From an uncultured Opitutaceae bacterium (GTDB lineage Bacteria > Verrucomicrobiota > Verrucomicrobiia > Opitutales > Opitutaceae): DNA of 64,000 nt. The notes beneath the pieces were generated by a model. The model did not search any database, was not told the origin of the DNA, and saw nothing but the letters and a program-made list of their open reading frames with translations. The DNA lies in the NCBI GenBank assembly GCA_937902925.1, contig CALFNN010000092.1, forward strand, positions 1 to 64,000, written 5' to 3'. Position numbers and translations under genes: made by a program. This document shows positions 35,208 to 43,981 of the stretch, piece after piece (the stretch's first letter is position 1; the number at the start of each line of letters is the position of its first letter).

Positions 35208-36233
35208 CTAGTCCAGAAACGACTCCTGCTTCGGCGCCTTCGCCGCGCGCTTGGCGGCTTCCTCCTCCGGCGAGGCGTTGAGATGCCGGGGCGGTTTTGC
35301 AGCCTTGAGCGCCACCGCGCTTTCGCGGTCGGCGACGATGCGGTCGCAGATCTGGTGGACGTGCATCCGCAGCCAGTTCGCCGTGCTGCTCGTCCCGGTG
35401 TAATCGGCGGGCCCATAACCGTGAATCCGGCCGGATTGCAGCAACCGGTCGTTCTGGGCGAACTCCTCCGGCTTGGCGGGATTGTAGACCGCGTAGGCGC
35501 GGCCGCCGCCGCTCTTCACGACGGAAAAACTCGGGACGTCGCTCGGGCCGTCGGCGATATAGATCATGTTTTGCAGCGGCACGCGCCGGTCCTCGGCGGC
35601 CATCTTGGCGTTGACGTCGATCGCGGGATTCTTGTTCGAGCCCTTGTTGATTTCGAAAATCGCGCGGGTCTTGCCCGTATTGTCGATCACCATGCTGATC
35701 TGCGCGATCTCGGCGGCCGCCTCGAAGGGCATTTCGTTTTGCTTCAGGAAGCCCGGTTGCAGCGGGTTCTCGATGAACTCGCAGGCCCAGATGCCGTCGA
35801 CGTATTTCGCGATCGCGCTGCCGCGCACCATCGGCGTGATGCCGGTGCTGACCACGTAGTGCTCGAGGGAAATATCGTGCTCCACGTATTTGGCTTTTTC
35901 CTGCACGAAGCCCTTCGCGCGATCGAAAAACTCCGGCAGGCCGGGGTAGAATTTGATGTCGGCGCCGCACTCGAACAGGATCTGGTTGTTCAACCCGGCG
36001 AGCTGGCCGGCCCGCACATAGGTGAGCAGATGGTTGAGGTAGCCGAGTTCGCCGACGAGCTTGTAGCCGCGCTTGCGGTATTGCTCCATCAGGGCGTTGG
36101 TCTCCGCCCAGAAATTTGCCTCGTCGATCCCATAGCGCCGGAAAAGCGGCGACTGCATGTAGTCCGGGATTAAGGTCTTGTCGAAATCCCAGATGAGGGC
36201 GATGGTGTTTTGCGTGAAAAGGGTCGTGGCCAT
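35208..36233 (-). CDS. HAD-superfamily phosphatase
   Basis: A 341-residue cytoplasmic protein. HAD motif I is IALIWDFDKTLIPDY (Asp nucleophile and acid/base), motif II probably YVVSTGITPMVRG, motif III a Lys in TRAIFEINKG, and motif IV IYIADGPSDVPSFS with the metal-binding acidic pair. It is larger than phosphoserine phosphatase, with a big cap after motif I (FRRYGIDEANFWAETNALM). Substrate unknown. Its 3' half has a decayed copy at 32823-33284. Divergent from prfA, 112 bases away. Confidence 0.8.
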   Translation of the reverse strand: MATTLFTQNTIALIWDFDKTLIPDYMQSPLFRRYGIDEANFWAETNALMEQYRKRGYKLVGELGYLNHLLTYVRAGQLAGLNNQILFECGADIKFYPGLPEFFDRAKGFVQEKAKYVEHDISLEHYVVSTGITPMVRGSAIAKYVDGIWACEFIENPLQPGFLKQNEMPFEAAAEIAQISMVIDNTGKTRAIFEINKGSNKNPAIDVNAKMAAEDRRVPLQNMIYIADGPSDVPSFSVVKSGGGRAYAVYNPAKPEEFAQNDRLLQSGRIHGYGPADYTGTSSTANWLRMHVHQICDRIVADRESAVALKAAKPPRHLNASPEEEAAKRAAKAPKQESFLD

Positions 36234-36345
36234 TCTTGATCAGCACCGCTAGGCGGATTCGCCTCGCGAAACGATTGCCGGCAGCCAAGCCGCAACCCGC
36301 GGCCCGCGCAATTCGCAAATCGCCGCCCGCGCCCTCCCGCTTTCC

Positions 36346-37467
36346 ATGGACGAACTTCCCGCTCTTGCTCCTTTCCAGCGCCGCCTCGACGAACTCGGGG
36401 CGCAGATGGCGGAGCCGTCGTTCTACGCGAATCCCCGCCGCGCCGCCGACGTGACCCGCGAGCACCAGAAACTCACGCAACTTGTCGCCGACCACCAGGC
36501 CCACGATCGCCTCGAACGCGAGCTGGCGGAGACTGGCGCGCTCGCGAAGGACCCGGCGGCCGACACCGCGATGCGGGAGCTCGCGGCCGCGGAGATGCCC
36601 GAACTTCAGCGCCGGCAGGCGGCACTGCGCGAGGCGATCCTGCTGGCCATGATCCCGCCGGACCCGACCGATTCGCGCAACACGGTGATGGAAATCCGCG
36701 CCGGCACGGGCGGCGACGAGGCGAGCCTCTTCGCGGCGGAGCTGTTCCGGCTTTACTCGAAATATGGTGACGCGCGCGGCTGGAAAATCCAGCCGATGAG
36801 CAGCAGCACGAGCGAGCGCGGCGGATTCAAGGAGGTGATTTTTCTCGTCACCGGCAGCGACGTTTACCGGCAGCTCAAGTTCGAGAGCGGGGTGCACCGC
36901 GTGCAACGCGTGCCGGTCACCGAGGCGAACGGCCGCATCCACACCTCGACGGTGACGGTGGCGGTGCTGCCGGAGGCGGAGGAGGTCGACGTGCAGATCG
37001 ACCCGCAGGATTTGGAGATCACGGTCACGCGGGCGAGCGGTCCGGGCGGGCAGGGGGTGAACACGACCGACTCCGCCGTGCAGATCAGCCACAAGCCGAC
37101 CGGCCTGATCGTGACCTGCGCCGATGAGCGCTCCCAGCTCAAGAACAAGGCGAAGGCGATGACCGTGCTGCGTTCGCGGTTGCTCCAGCGCCGCCAGGAC
37201 GAGGAGCGGGCAAAATACGCGGCGACGCGTCGCTCCCAGATCGGCTCGGGCGACCGCAGCGAGCGGATCCGCACCTACAATTTTCCCCAGAACCGGCTGA
37301 CCGATCATCGCATCGGCCTGACGCTTTACAACCTGCCGCAAGTGATGGAAGGCAACATCGACGCGATCATCGCCGCGCTGCAAAAGGCGGACTACGAGGA
37401 GAAACTGGCCGCGCTGACCGGGCATACGTTTGCGCCGGCGGGCCGGGCGGTGACGGACGACGATTGA
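36346..37467 (+). CDS. prfA: Peptide chain release factor 1
   Basis: A 373-residue class I release factor. GGQ is at residues 234-236 (GPGGQGVNTTDSAV), in the position expected for RF1. The stop-codon reading motif is PVT (QRVPVTEANGRIHTS) where RF1 proteins have PxT, which distinguishes it from RF2's SPF. It terminates translation at UAA and UAG. The stop is one base before the start of prmC, whose product methylates the GGQ glutamine, a classic pair. Confidence 0.97.
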   Translation: MDELPALAPFQRRLDELGAQMAEPSFYANPRRAADVTREHQKLTQLVADHQAHDRLERELAETGALAKDPAADTAMRELAAAEMPELQRRQAALREAILLAMIPPDPTDSRNTVMEIRAGTGGDEASLFAAELFRLYSKYGDARGWKIQPMSSSTSERGGFKEVIFLVTGSDVYRQLKFESGVHRVQRVPVTEANGRIHTSTVTVAVLPEAEEVDVQIDPQDLEITVTRASGPGGQGVNTTDSAVQISHKPTGLIVTCADERSQLKNKAKAMTVLRSRLLQRRQDEERAKYAATRRSQIGSGDRSERIRTYNFPQNRLTDHRIGLTLYNLPQVMEGNIDAIIAALQKADYEEKLAALTGHTFAPAGRAVTDDD

Positions 37468-37468
37468 A

Positions 37469-38314
37469 ATGCTCACCGTCCTGGAGATTCTCAAGCGGAC
37501 GACGGATTTCTTTGCGGCGAAGGGGATCGAGTCGCCCCGGTTGAACGCCGAACTGCTGGTCGGCCACGCGCTGGATTTGAAGCGCATGCAGCTCTACCTG
37601 CAGTTCGAGCGGCCGCTCACCGAGGTGGAGCTGGAGCGGATCCGGCCGCTGGTTCGACGCCGCGGGCAGCACGAGCCGCTGCAATATGTCGTCGGCGAGA
37701 CGGAGTTTCACGGGCTGAAGATCAAGGTCGATCGCCGCGCGCTCATTCCCCGTCCGGAGACAGAGCTGCTCGTCGAACTAGCGGTTGCCGCATGCCCGTC
37801 GCCACCGGCACGCGCACTGGACCTGGGCACGGGCACGGGCGCGATCGCGCTGGCGCTGGCGAAACTGTCGCCGGCGGCAAGCGTGACGGCGGTCGACGTT
37901 AGCGAGGATGCGCTGACCCTCGCGCGCGAGAACGCGACGCTGACGGGGCTGGCCGACCGGGTCGCGTTCCTTCGCTCCAACTGGTTTGAGCAGGTGCCAG
38001 TTGGGGAGAGATTCGAATTGATTGTCGCCAATCCTCCCTACCTGACCGCCGGAGAAGTCGCGCAAGCCGCGCCCGAGGTCCGCGCTCATGAGCCCGCGAT
38101 GGCGTTGGTCGCAGGTGACGACGGTTTGGCCGACTTGCGGACGATCATTGCGACCGCGCCGCGGTTTCTGGCGGCAGGCGGGGTGCTGGCGGTGGAGACG
38201 GGGATCGCGCAGCACGCCCTGCTGTTACCGCTGGCTCGCGATGCCGGTTTCCCGCACATCGAGTCGCGACCCGATTTGACGGGGCGCGACCGCTTTGTCC
38301 TGGCCCGCCTCTAG
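37469..38314 (+). CDS. prmC: Release factor glutamine methyltransferase
   Basis: A 281-residue protein with the PrmC N-terminal helical domain (residues 1-75) and a Rossmann methyltransferase domain: ALDLGTGTGAIALALAKLSP for SAM binding and the catalytic NPPY at residues 188-191 (IVANPPYLT). It adds a methyl group to the GGQ glutamine of release factors. The gene follows prfA directly. It converges on the protease gene. Confidence 0.96.
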   Translation: MLTVLEILKRTTDFFAAKGIESPRLNAELLVGHALDLKRMQLYLQFERPLTEVELERIRPLVRRRGQHEPLQYVVGETEFHGLKIKVDRRALIPRPETELLVELAVAACPSPPARALDLGTGTGAIALALAKLSPAASVTAVDVSEDALTLARENATLTGLADRVAFLRSNWFEQVPVGERFELIVANPPYLTAGEVAQAAPEVRAHEPAMALVAGDDGLADLRTIIATAPRFLAAGGVLAVETGIAQHALLLPLARDAGFPHIESRPDLTGRDRFVLARL

Positions 38315-38321
38315 GCAACGT

Positions 38322-40556
38322 TCAGCCGCCGGCGGCGGAGGTGAGTGGCGGGCGATTGGCCGCCCACAATTCCTTGTTCCGGCCGAGTGCGATTGCGTCG
38401 CTGACGACCCGCAGCGATTCGCGCAGATGAACGTCGGCCTTGGCGTAGGTGTCGCTGTCGTCGTCATCCAAGCCAGAATCGTCGTCCTCGTCCGTGCTGT
38501 CGTCCTTCTTGGGCGCCTTGATCTTCGGCGGGCGCGGCGGACCGAGGCGGAATTCCTTCACCGGATAATCGCCTTTCGCGAGAACATCCTTCTCCGCTTT
38601 CATCTTCTTGCGGAAGGCGTCGTCCTCGTCCTTCTGCTTCTTGCGTTCGTCCAAGTTGACCGAAATGAGCTTCTGTTCCTGGTGAATTTTGAACCAGTCG
38701 ATGTTCTGCCGGAGGTAGGAAAACTCCTCGAGTTTGTTCTGGCGCTCGAGGCTGGCCTGCCGGAGGGGCGTGAGGATCTTCGCGTTGAGTGGGGCGCCGT
38801 CGAAGAAGCTGGTGGGAATCTGGTCCCAGACGAGCGCGTGGGGCAGGGCCGCCTCGCCGATGCCGCTGATATAGTCGTCGACCGAGGGCAGGACGATGTC
38901 CGGCACCACGCCGCGGTTCTGGGTCGAGGCGCCGCTCGGCAGGTAATATTTTTGGATCGTGATCTTGGCGGCGCCGGTCTTCACCGCCTGGCCGGTCTTG
39001 GGATCGACGGAGCTGGCGAGATCGCGCGAGAGGAGCGACTTCATCTCCACCACGGTTTGCACCGAGCCCTTGCCATGCGTGGAACTGTCGCCGATGACGA
39101 CGGCGCGTCCGTAGTTCTGAAGGGCGCCGGTGACGATTTCCGAGGCGGAGGCGCTGAAGCGGTCCACGAGCACCGCCAGCGGACCGGAATAGGTGACTTG
39201 CGAGTTCTCGTCATTGTCGACGTGGGTTTCCCCGGTGGAATCCTTGACCTGCACGATCGGGCCCTGAGGAATGAACAGCCCGGCGAGGTCGATGGCCTCG
39301 GTCAGGTAACCGCCGCCATTGTGCCGGAGATCGAGGACGAGGCCCTGGATGTTCTCGTGTTTGAGTTGCCCGATCAGCATCGCGACGTCCTTGGAGGCGC
39401 TGCTCTTGTCGGAATCGGTGTCGCCCTCGTCGGTGTCGCTGTAGAAGGCCGGCAACGTGATGACGCCGATCGGCTGCTGGACGCCCTCGGGGCCGGGCAC
39501 TTGGAAGACCCCGGCGTGGGCGCGGGCGGAATTGAGCTTCACGGTATCGCGGGTGATCACGATCTCCTTGCGGGTCGAAGGATCGGTCGCGTCGGCGGGC
39601 TGGACGATCAGGTGGACGTGGGTGCCCTTGTCGCCGCGGATCATGTCGACGATCTTGCGCAGCTTCATGCCGAGGATTTCCACGGGCTCGGCGCCGTCCT
39701 GTCCGACGGCGATGATCTTGTCGGCCGGCTTGAGCTGCCGGCCCAAATCGGCCGGGCCGCCCGGCACGATCTCCTTCACGCTGCAAACGTCGTCGTCGAC
39801 GCCGAGGAGCGCGCCGATCCCGACGAGCTTGAGCTTCATCTGGATCGCAAAGTCCTCGAAGGTGTCGGCGGAGAAATACGTGGTGTGCGGATCGTAGAGA
39901 TGGGCGATCGTGCTGAGGTAGGCCTCGGCGAGATTGCCGCCGTCGGTCTCGGCGTTCGACTTCAGCCACCGTTCATAGCGCTTGCGGATGATCGTCTTCG
40001 CCTCCTCGAGCGTTTTCTTGTTCAGCATCTCGCCGACCAGGTCGAATTTCAGCCGCTTGCGCCAGAGATCGTCGGCGGCGGCCTCCGAGGACGGCCATTC
40101 GGACTTGGTGCGGTCGATGCGATACGATTCCTCGGCCGAAAAATTGAGATCCTTGTCCAGCTCGGCGAACACCCAGTTGATCCGATTTTTCACGCGGGTG
40201 TCGTAGACGTAATAAATCTCGTAGGCGGGATCGATGTTCCCGAGCAAGGAGGCGTTGTAGTAAATGTTCTTCGCGTATTTCTCGGAGAACGCGGCCTTGT
40301 CGCTGTTGAGGAAAAACAGGTGCTGGGGATCGAGCTCGGCCATGTAGTCGGGCACGACCTCGGCGTAGTCCTCCGGACGCACGGCGTCGCGGTTGTAATG
40401 ATAGCGCTCGAGCAGCTGGACGAACATGCGCGCCTCGGTCGCGAGCGTCTTGTCCGTGGTGAACTTGCGGTCGCCTTGGGCGAACGCCACCGCCAAGGTT
40501 GCCAGGCCGAACAGGACAACCGCCAGACGGCGGCGAAGGGTGGGGACGCAGGTCAT
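38322..40556 (-). CDS. prc: Tail-specific (C-terminal processing) protease, S41
   Basis: The ATG at 40556 gives 744 residues with a signal peptide (LAVVLFGLATLAVAFA); the ATG at 40613 would place 19 residues before it. Order: an N-terminal helical domain, a PDZ domain (VCSVKEIVPGGPADLGRQLK), and an S41 catalytic domain. That domain carries the Ser in VDRFSASASEIVTGAL and the Lys in DSSTHGKGSVQTV. A C-terminal region follows whose end is acidic (DDSTDEDDDSGLDDDDSD). Periplasmic protease of the Prc/Tsp type that trims lipoproteins or peptidoglycan enzymes. The size matches long Prc rather than short CtpA. Confidence 0.92.
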   Translation of the reverse strand: MTCVPTLRRRLAVVLFGLATLAVAFAQGDRKFTTDKTLATEARMFVQLLERYHYNRDAVRPEDYAEVVPDYMAELDPQHLFFLNSDKAAFSEKYAKNIYYNASLLGNIDPAYEIYYVYDTRVKNRINWVFAELDKDLNFSAEESYRIDRTKSEWPSSEAAADDLWRKRLKFDLVGEMLNKKTLEEAKTIIRKRYERWLKSNAETDGGNLAEAYLSTIAHLYDPHTTYFSADTFEDFAIQMKLKLVGIGALLGVDDDVCSVKEIVPGGPADLGRQLKPADKIIAVGQDGAEPVEILGMKLRKIVDMIRGDKGTHVHLIVQPADATDPSTRKEIVITRDTVKLNSARAHAGVFQVPGPEGVQQPIGVITLPAFYSDTDEGDTDSDKSSASKDVAMLIGQLKHENIQGLVLDLRHNGGGYLTEAIDLAGLFIPQGPIVQVKDSTGETHVDNDENSQVTYSGPLAVLVDRFSASASEIVTGALQNYGRAVVIGDSSTHGKGSVQTVVEMKSLLSRDLASSVDPKTGQAVKTGAAKITIQKYYLPSGASTQNRGVVPDIVLPSVDDYISGIGEAALPHALVWDQIPTSFFDGAPLNAKILTPLRQASLERQNKLEEFSYLRQNIDWFKIHQEQKLISVNLDERKKQKDEDDAFRKKMKAEKDVLAKGDYPVKEFRLGPPRPPKIKAPKKDDSTDEDDDSGLDDDDSDTYAKADVHLRESLRVVSDAIALGRNKELWAANRPPLTSAAGG

Positions 40557-40695
40557 GGGTAGGATTAGAGTGGGATCGAGCGGCAATGTTTCACGCATTT
40601 GTGCCGGATTCAAGGCGTGAGCGGAGATCGCTTCGCATCCGGGCCAAAAAACCCTTTAAGGTCGGGTCGCGGCGGTCGACAACCGGCGGACCGGT

Positions 40696-41574
40696 TCACC
40701 GGCGGCTGAGCAAATCCTTGGCCTCGTCCAGGACCCGTTTTTCCTCCGCCGTGAGGGCGCCGAACCCATGGCTGTTGATCTTGTCGAGAATGCGATCCAC
40801 CTCGGCGCGCAGGTCGTCGCGACGTCCGGCGCCGGCCGGGAGGCTGGGCGCCGCCGCCGCGGCCTTGCGGCGGCGTTTCATCCAGCGGGGAAGCTCGATG
40901 TCGACGCCGCGCTGCAGGGACGTCCAGTCCGCGTCGTGAACATACCGGAAATACAGCCAGCCCACGAGCATGCCGCCCAGGTGAGCGGAATAAGGGGCGG
41001 AAGCCACGAAATCCCGGCCGGGAATCTCGCTGAAGAGAAATCCGCACAGATCGACGCCGAGGACAACCCATGCGATGTATTTCGGGCGAGTCGTGACCGG
41101 GAGGATGAAAAAAACGAGGAACGAGATTTCGCGATTGGGAAACAGGCACGCGAAGACGATCAGGTAGCACACGAGGATCGGCGTGCCGCCGATGACCTCG
41201 CCGCCGCGGTTGAAGTTCAGGGCGAACCAGGCCAGTCCGCCTCCGGCGATCGCCGCGAACGTCAGCCGTGCAAGCCGGCGCTCGCCCAACTGGGGCAGAA
41301 GTTCGCGACCCAGAAAGAACACGCCGAGCATCACGCAAAGGAGGTGGAGAACGCCGGCGTGAAGGAGCGGGTAAGTGACGAGCGTCCAGACAAAGCCGCT
41401 CTTGAGCGCGGGTGCGGAGAGCGCGGCAAAGTAGGCGAAGCTCCCCGAGTGAAACCAGATCGCGACGACATTCTGGACGATGAACCCGGCGATCGTCGCC
41501 GACAACAACCAGACGAGGAACGAGGTCCTTTCCCGCTGGTAGTCATCCCGCATGTAGGGCCGGTCGTAAAGCAT
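40696..41574 (-). CDS. Rhomboid-family membrane protein, catalytic Ser apparently replaced
   Basis: A 292-residue protein from the ATG at 41574, with about six membrane helices (FLVWLLSATIAGFIVQNVVA, HLLCVMLGVFFLG, LARLTFAAIAGGGLAWFALN, ILVCYLIVFACLF, FLVFFILPVT, and a last helix with the His in AHLGGMLVGWL). The rhomboid GxSG motif should be in EVIGGTPILVCY; Ser is Thr there. A C-terminal soluble part ends HGFGALTAEEKRVLDEAKDL, seen in many verrucomicrobial rhomboids. Probably a pseudoprotease, or the motif is misaligned. Confidence 0.8.
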   Translation of the reverse strand: MLYDRPYMRDDYQRERTSFLVWLLSATIAGFIVQNVVAIWFHSGSFAYFAALSAPALKSGFVWTLVTYPLLHAGVLHLLCVMLGVFFLGRELLPQLGERRLARLTFAAIAGGGLAWFALNFNRGGEVIGGTPILVCYLIVFACLFPNREISFLVFFILPVTTRPKYIAWVVLGVDLCGFLFSEIPGRDFVASAPYSAHLGGMLVGWLYFRYVHDADWTSLQRGVDIELPRWMKRRRKAAAAAPSLPAGAGRRDDLRAEVDRILDKINSHGFGALTAEEKRVLDEAKDLLSRR

Positions 41575-41726
41575 TGCCGGCACGTTAGCGGACCGGATTG
41601 CAAACACAAGCCAGCTCCCAAAATCCGTGCGGATTGACCGTCGATTCACCTCGGGCGGCGGCCGGGCGTCATCGGTTGCAGCCCGCTTGACAGGCCTGGG
41701 GAATCTTCCCTTTGTTCGGGCACCGT

Positions 41727-41963
41727 ATGGCCAACAAAGCAGACAAGTGGGCCCCGAATGCAGCGGGCAAATTTTACGTGGATCAGCAGTGCATCGACTG
41801 CGACCTGTGCCGCGAGACCGCCCCGGCCTTTTTCACGCGCCACGACGAGGGCGGCTACTCCTTCGTGCACAAGCAGCCGACCACGGAGGAAGAGATTGCA
41901 CTGTGCATGGAGGCGCTCGAAGGGTGCCCGGTCGAGGCCATCGGCAACGACGGCGACGAATAG
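41727..41963 (+). CDS. Small 4Fe-4S ferredoxin
   Basis: A 78-residue protein from the ATG at 41727. Cysteines C22-x2-C25-x2-C28 (QQCIDCDLC) with C67 (EGCPVEAIG) form one 4Fe-4S site; C60 may be a spare. The single-cluster, short form resembles ferredoxins used as electron carriers. No partner enzyme lies next to it. Confidence 0.88.
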   Translation: MANKADKWAPNAAGKFYVDQQCIDCDLCRETAPAFFTRHDEGGYSFVHKQPTTEEEIALCMEALEGCPVEAIGNDGDE

Positions 41964-41983
41964 GATCCGGCCCCGCAAATCCG

Positions 41984-42017
41984 CGCCCCGGGTCCCCGAT
42001 CCGGGGCTGTTTTTTGG
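41984..42017 (+). terminator. Rho-independent terminator
   Basis: Stem GCCCCGG / CCGGGGC around GTCCCCGATC-type loop, followed by TGTTTTTT. It ends the ferredoxin transcript. Confidence 0.8.
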
Positions 42018-42056
42018 CCGGAAATCCTTGTTAAGTAGTATTTGAAAATAAAAAAC

Positions 42057-42086
42057 AGCAGGCTTGTTTTCGCGGAATCGCCTGCT
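42057..42086 (+). promoter_or_regulatory. 5'-UTR hairpin before the TonB-dependent receptor
   Basis: AGCAGGC and GCCTGCT, a perfect 7-base stem with a 16-base loop, ends 14 bases before the ATG at 42101. The A/T-rich run before it (TTTGAAAATAAAAAACAG) could hold the promoter. The space is too short for a cobalamin riboswitch. Confidence 0.4.
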
Positions 42087-42100
42087 AGCGGTTCACGGCG

Positions 42101-43936
42101 ATGAAAACCCTTCTTGTCTTTTCGTTGGTGGGCGCCGCGCCGCTGGCCGGGTTCGCCCAGAGCGCGATCGTGAGCCTGCCGGAGGTGACGGTGTATTCGC
42201 CGCGGGTGGCGAACCAGTCCCCGGTGGGCACGTTTGCCATGCCGGTGTCGGCGCTGCGCTACGAGCCGCGCGTCGACCTTCAGGCCCGCAATCTGGCCGA
42301 GGCGCAGGCGGATGTGACGATTCGCGGCGGGATTTTTGAAAACACCGGCTTCCGGCTGGGCGCCGTGTCGCTGCTCGACCCGCAGACGGGACACTACCTC
42401 GCGGAGATGCCGGTGGCGCCCGCGATGCTTGGCGCTCCCGAAATCCTGACCGGCGCGGACCAGGCGACCGGGACGATCAATTCGACCGTCGGGGCCGTGG
42501 ACTACGGCTGGCGCCCCGTGCGGACGGCGGGTGCGGCATCCATCGGCGCCGGCCAGTATGGGCTGCAGCGCGAGGAGTTCTATCAGGGTTACGCCAGCGA
42601 CCAGCAACTCGGCGGGCAGCGCGTGGCGGCGGACGTGGCGTGGGCCCATTCGCAGTCCGACGGCTCGGTGCCGTTTGGCGACAGCAACTTCGATCGCGTC
42701 AACGGCCGGGTTCAGTTCGCCGGCAAGTCGTCGCAGACCGACCTGTTCGCCGGCTATCAGGCGAAGTTCTTCGGCTGGCCGAACCTCTACACGCCGTTCA
42801 ACTTCGACGAAACGGAGAATCTCGAAACGCTGCTGCTGGCGCTCAACCATCGCACGGATCTCGGCGGTGGTGATTTCTTCGAAGGCGGCCTCTACAACCG
42901 GCGCAACAAGGACGACTATGCGTTCAACCGTTTTGCGCCCGTCGGGGCGGTGCATCCGTTCCAGCACACGACGTGGGAGACGGGCGGGGCGATCGGTGGA
43001 CGCGCGACGGTCGGGGAGTTCGCGCTCAATTACCACGGCGAGGTCATGACGGACGACCTGCACTCGACCTCGCTCACCTTCGGCACGTTTCACCAGCGCA
43101 CAATCTCGAAGCTCGCCCTCATTCCGGAGAAGGCCTGGAGCCTCGCGGCGGGCGATCGCGTGCGGGTGAAGGCCGGCCTGACCTACGACGATTCGAATCA
43201 CGGCGGATCGGCCGTCTCCCCGGTGGTCGAGCTCGCCCGCGAGCAGGACTCTGCTCCCGTGCGGCGCATCTACGTGAGCTACGCCGAGAGCAGCCAGTTG
43301 CCGAGCTACACCGCGTTGAACTCGAGCCCCACGTCGGGCCTGTTTCGCGGCAACCCGAACCTCGGGCGCGAGACGAGCCGCAACCTCGAGGCCGGTGCCA
43401 GCGGCCTGCTCGCGGGATGGACGGGACAGGCGGCGCTGTTCTACCGCCGCGACGACGCGCTCGTCGACTGGACGTTCCAGCGCGGCGTGACGGCGCGCAC
43501 GGCCAACGCGGTCGACGTCGATACCACCGGCTTCGAGGCCTTCGCGCGCCGGTCGTGGACCGCGATCGACCTGGTGCTCGGCTACACCGCGCTGACCAAG
43601 GACGCCGATTATCGCGGCGCCGCCGTGGACGCGAGTTTCTACGCCCTGAACTACGCGCGCCAGCGTTTCACGGCGGCGATCACCGCGCGCCTCGGCCATG
43701 GTTTTGAACTGCGGATGGACAACGTCGCCCGCCTTCAGGCCGACAATCTCCTGCGCATAGTCGGGGGCAATCAGGCGGTCACGAGCTCGCTCGGACTGGC
43801 CTTCCGCCCGGCGGAGTGGCGGGGCTTCGAGCTCACGGCGCAGGCCGACAACCTGTGGAACTCGAGCTTCCAGGAAGTGCCGTCGGTGCCGGCGGCCCGG
43901 CGGCAGCTTTCGTTTGGCGCGAGTTACGTCTGGTGA
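42101..43936 (+). CDS. TonB-dependent outer-membrane receptor (BtuB-like size)
   Basis: A 611-residue protein with a signal peptide (residues 1-19, ending LAGFAQ). The TonB box region is LPEVTVYSPR, followed by a plug domain (LAEAQADVTIRGGIFENTGF) and a 22-strand barrel ending in the aromatic terminus GASYVW. It should import a siderophore, cobalamin or a glycan with TonB energy. The plug is short and the size close to BtuB; no ligand clue is visible. Confidence 0.85.
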   Translation: MKTLLVFSLVGAAPLAGFAQSAIVSLPEVTVYSPRVANQSPVGTFAMPVSALRYEPRVDLQARNLAEAQADVTIRGGIFENTGFRLGAVSLLDPQTGHYLAEMPVAPAMLGAPEILTGADQATGTINSTVGAVDYGWRPVRTAGAASIGAGQYGLQREEFYQGYASDQQLGGQRVAADVAWAHSQSDGSVPFGDSNFDRVNGRVQFAGKSSQTDLFAGYQAKFFGWPNLYTPFNFDETENLETLLLALNHRTDLGGGDFFEGGLYNRRNKDDYAFNRFAPVGAVHPFQHTTWETGGAIGGRATVGEFALNYHGEVMTDDLHSTSLTFGTFHQRTISKLALIPEKAWSLAAGDRVRVKAGLTYDDSNHGGSAVSPVVELAREQDSAPVRRIYVSYAESSQLPSYTALNSSPTSGLFRGNPNLGRETSRNLEAGASGLLAGWTGQAALFYRRDDALVDWTFQRGVTARTANAVDVDTTGFEAFARRSWTAIDLVLGYTALTKDADYRGAAVDASFYALNYARQRFTAAITARLGHGFELRMDNVARLQADNLLRIVGGNQAVTSSLGLAFRPAEWRGFELTAQADNLWNSSFQEVPSVPAARRQLSFGASYVW

Positions 43937-43981
43937 GCTTTGCGGTTTGACAACCGCGCCGGCTCGCTGGTCTTTCGCCGC

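Noticed and set aside
38295-40562. 755-codon frame on the plus strand over the tail-specific protease
   Set aside because: Antisense shadow; composition is repetitive hydrophobic/acidic and has no domain.
42018-42100. Cobalamin riboswitch before the BtuB-sized receptor
   Set aside because: Only about 80 bases separate the previous terminator from the start codon, too little for that riboswitch, and no B12-box is visible.
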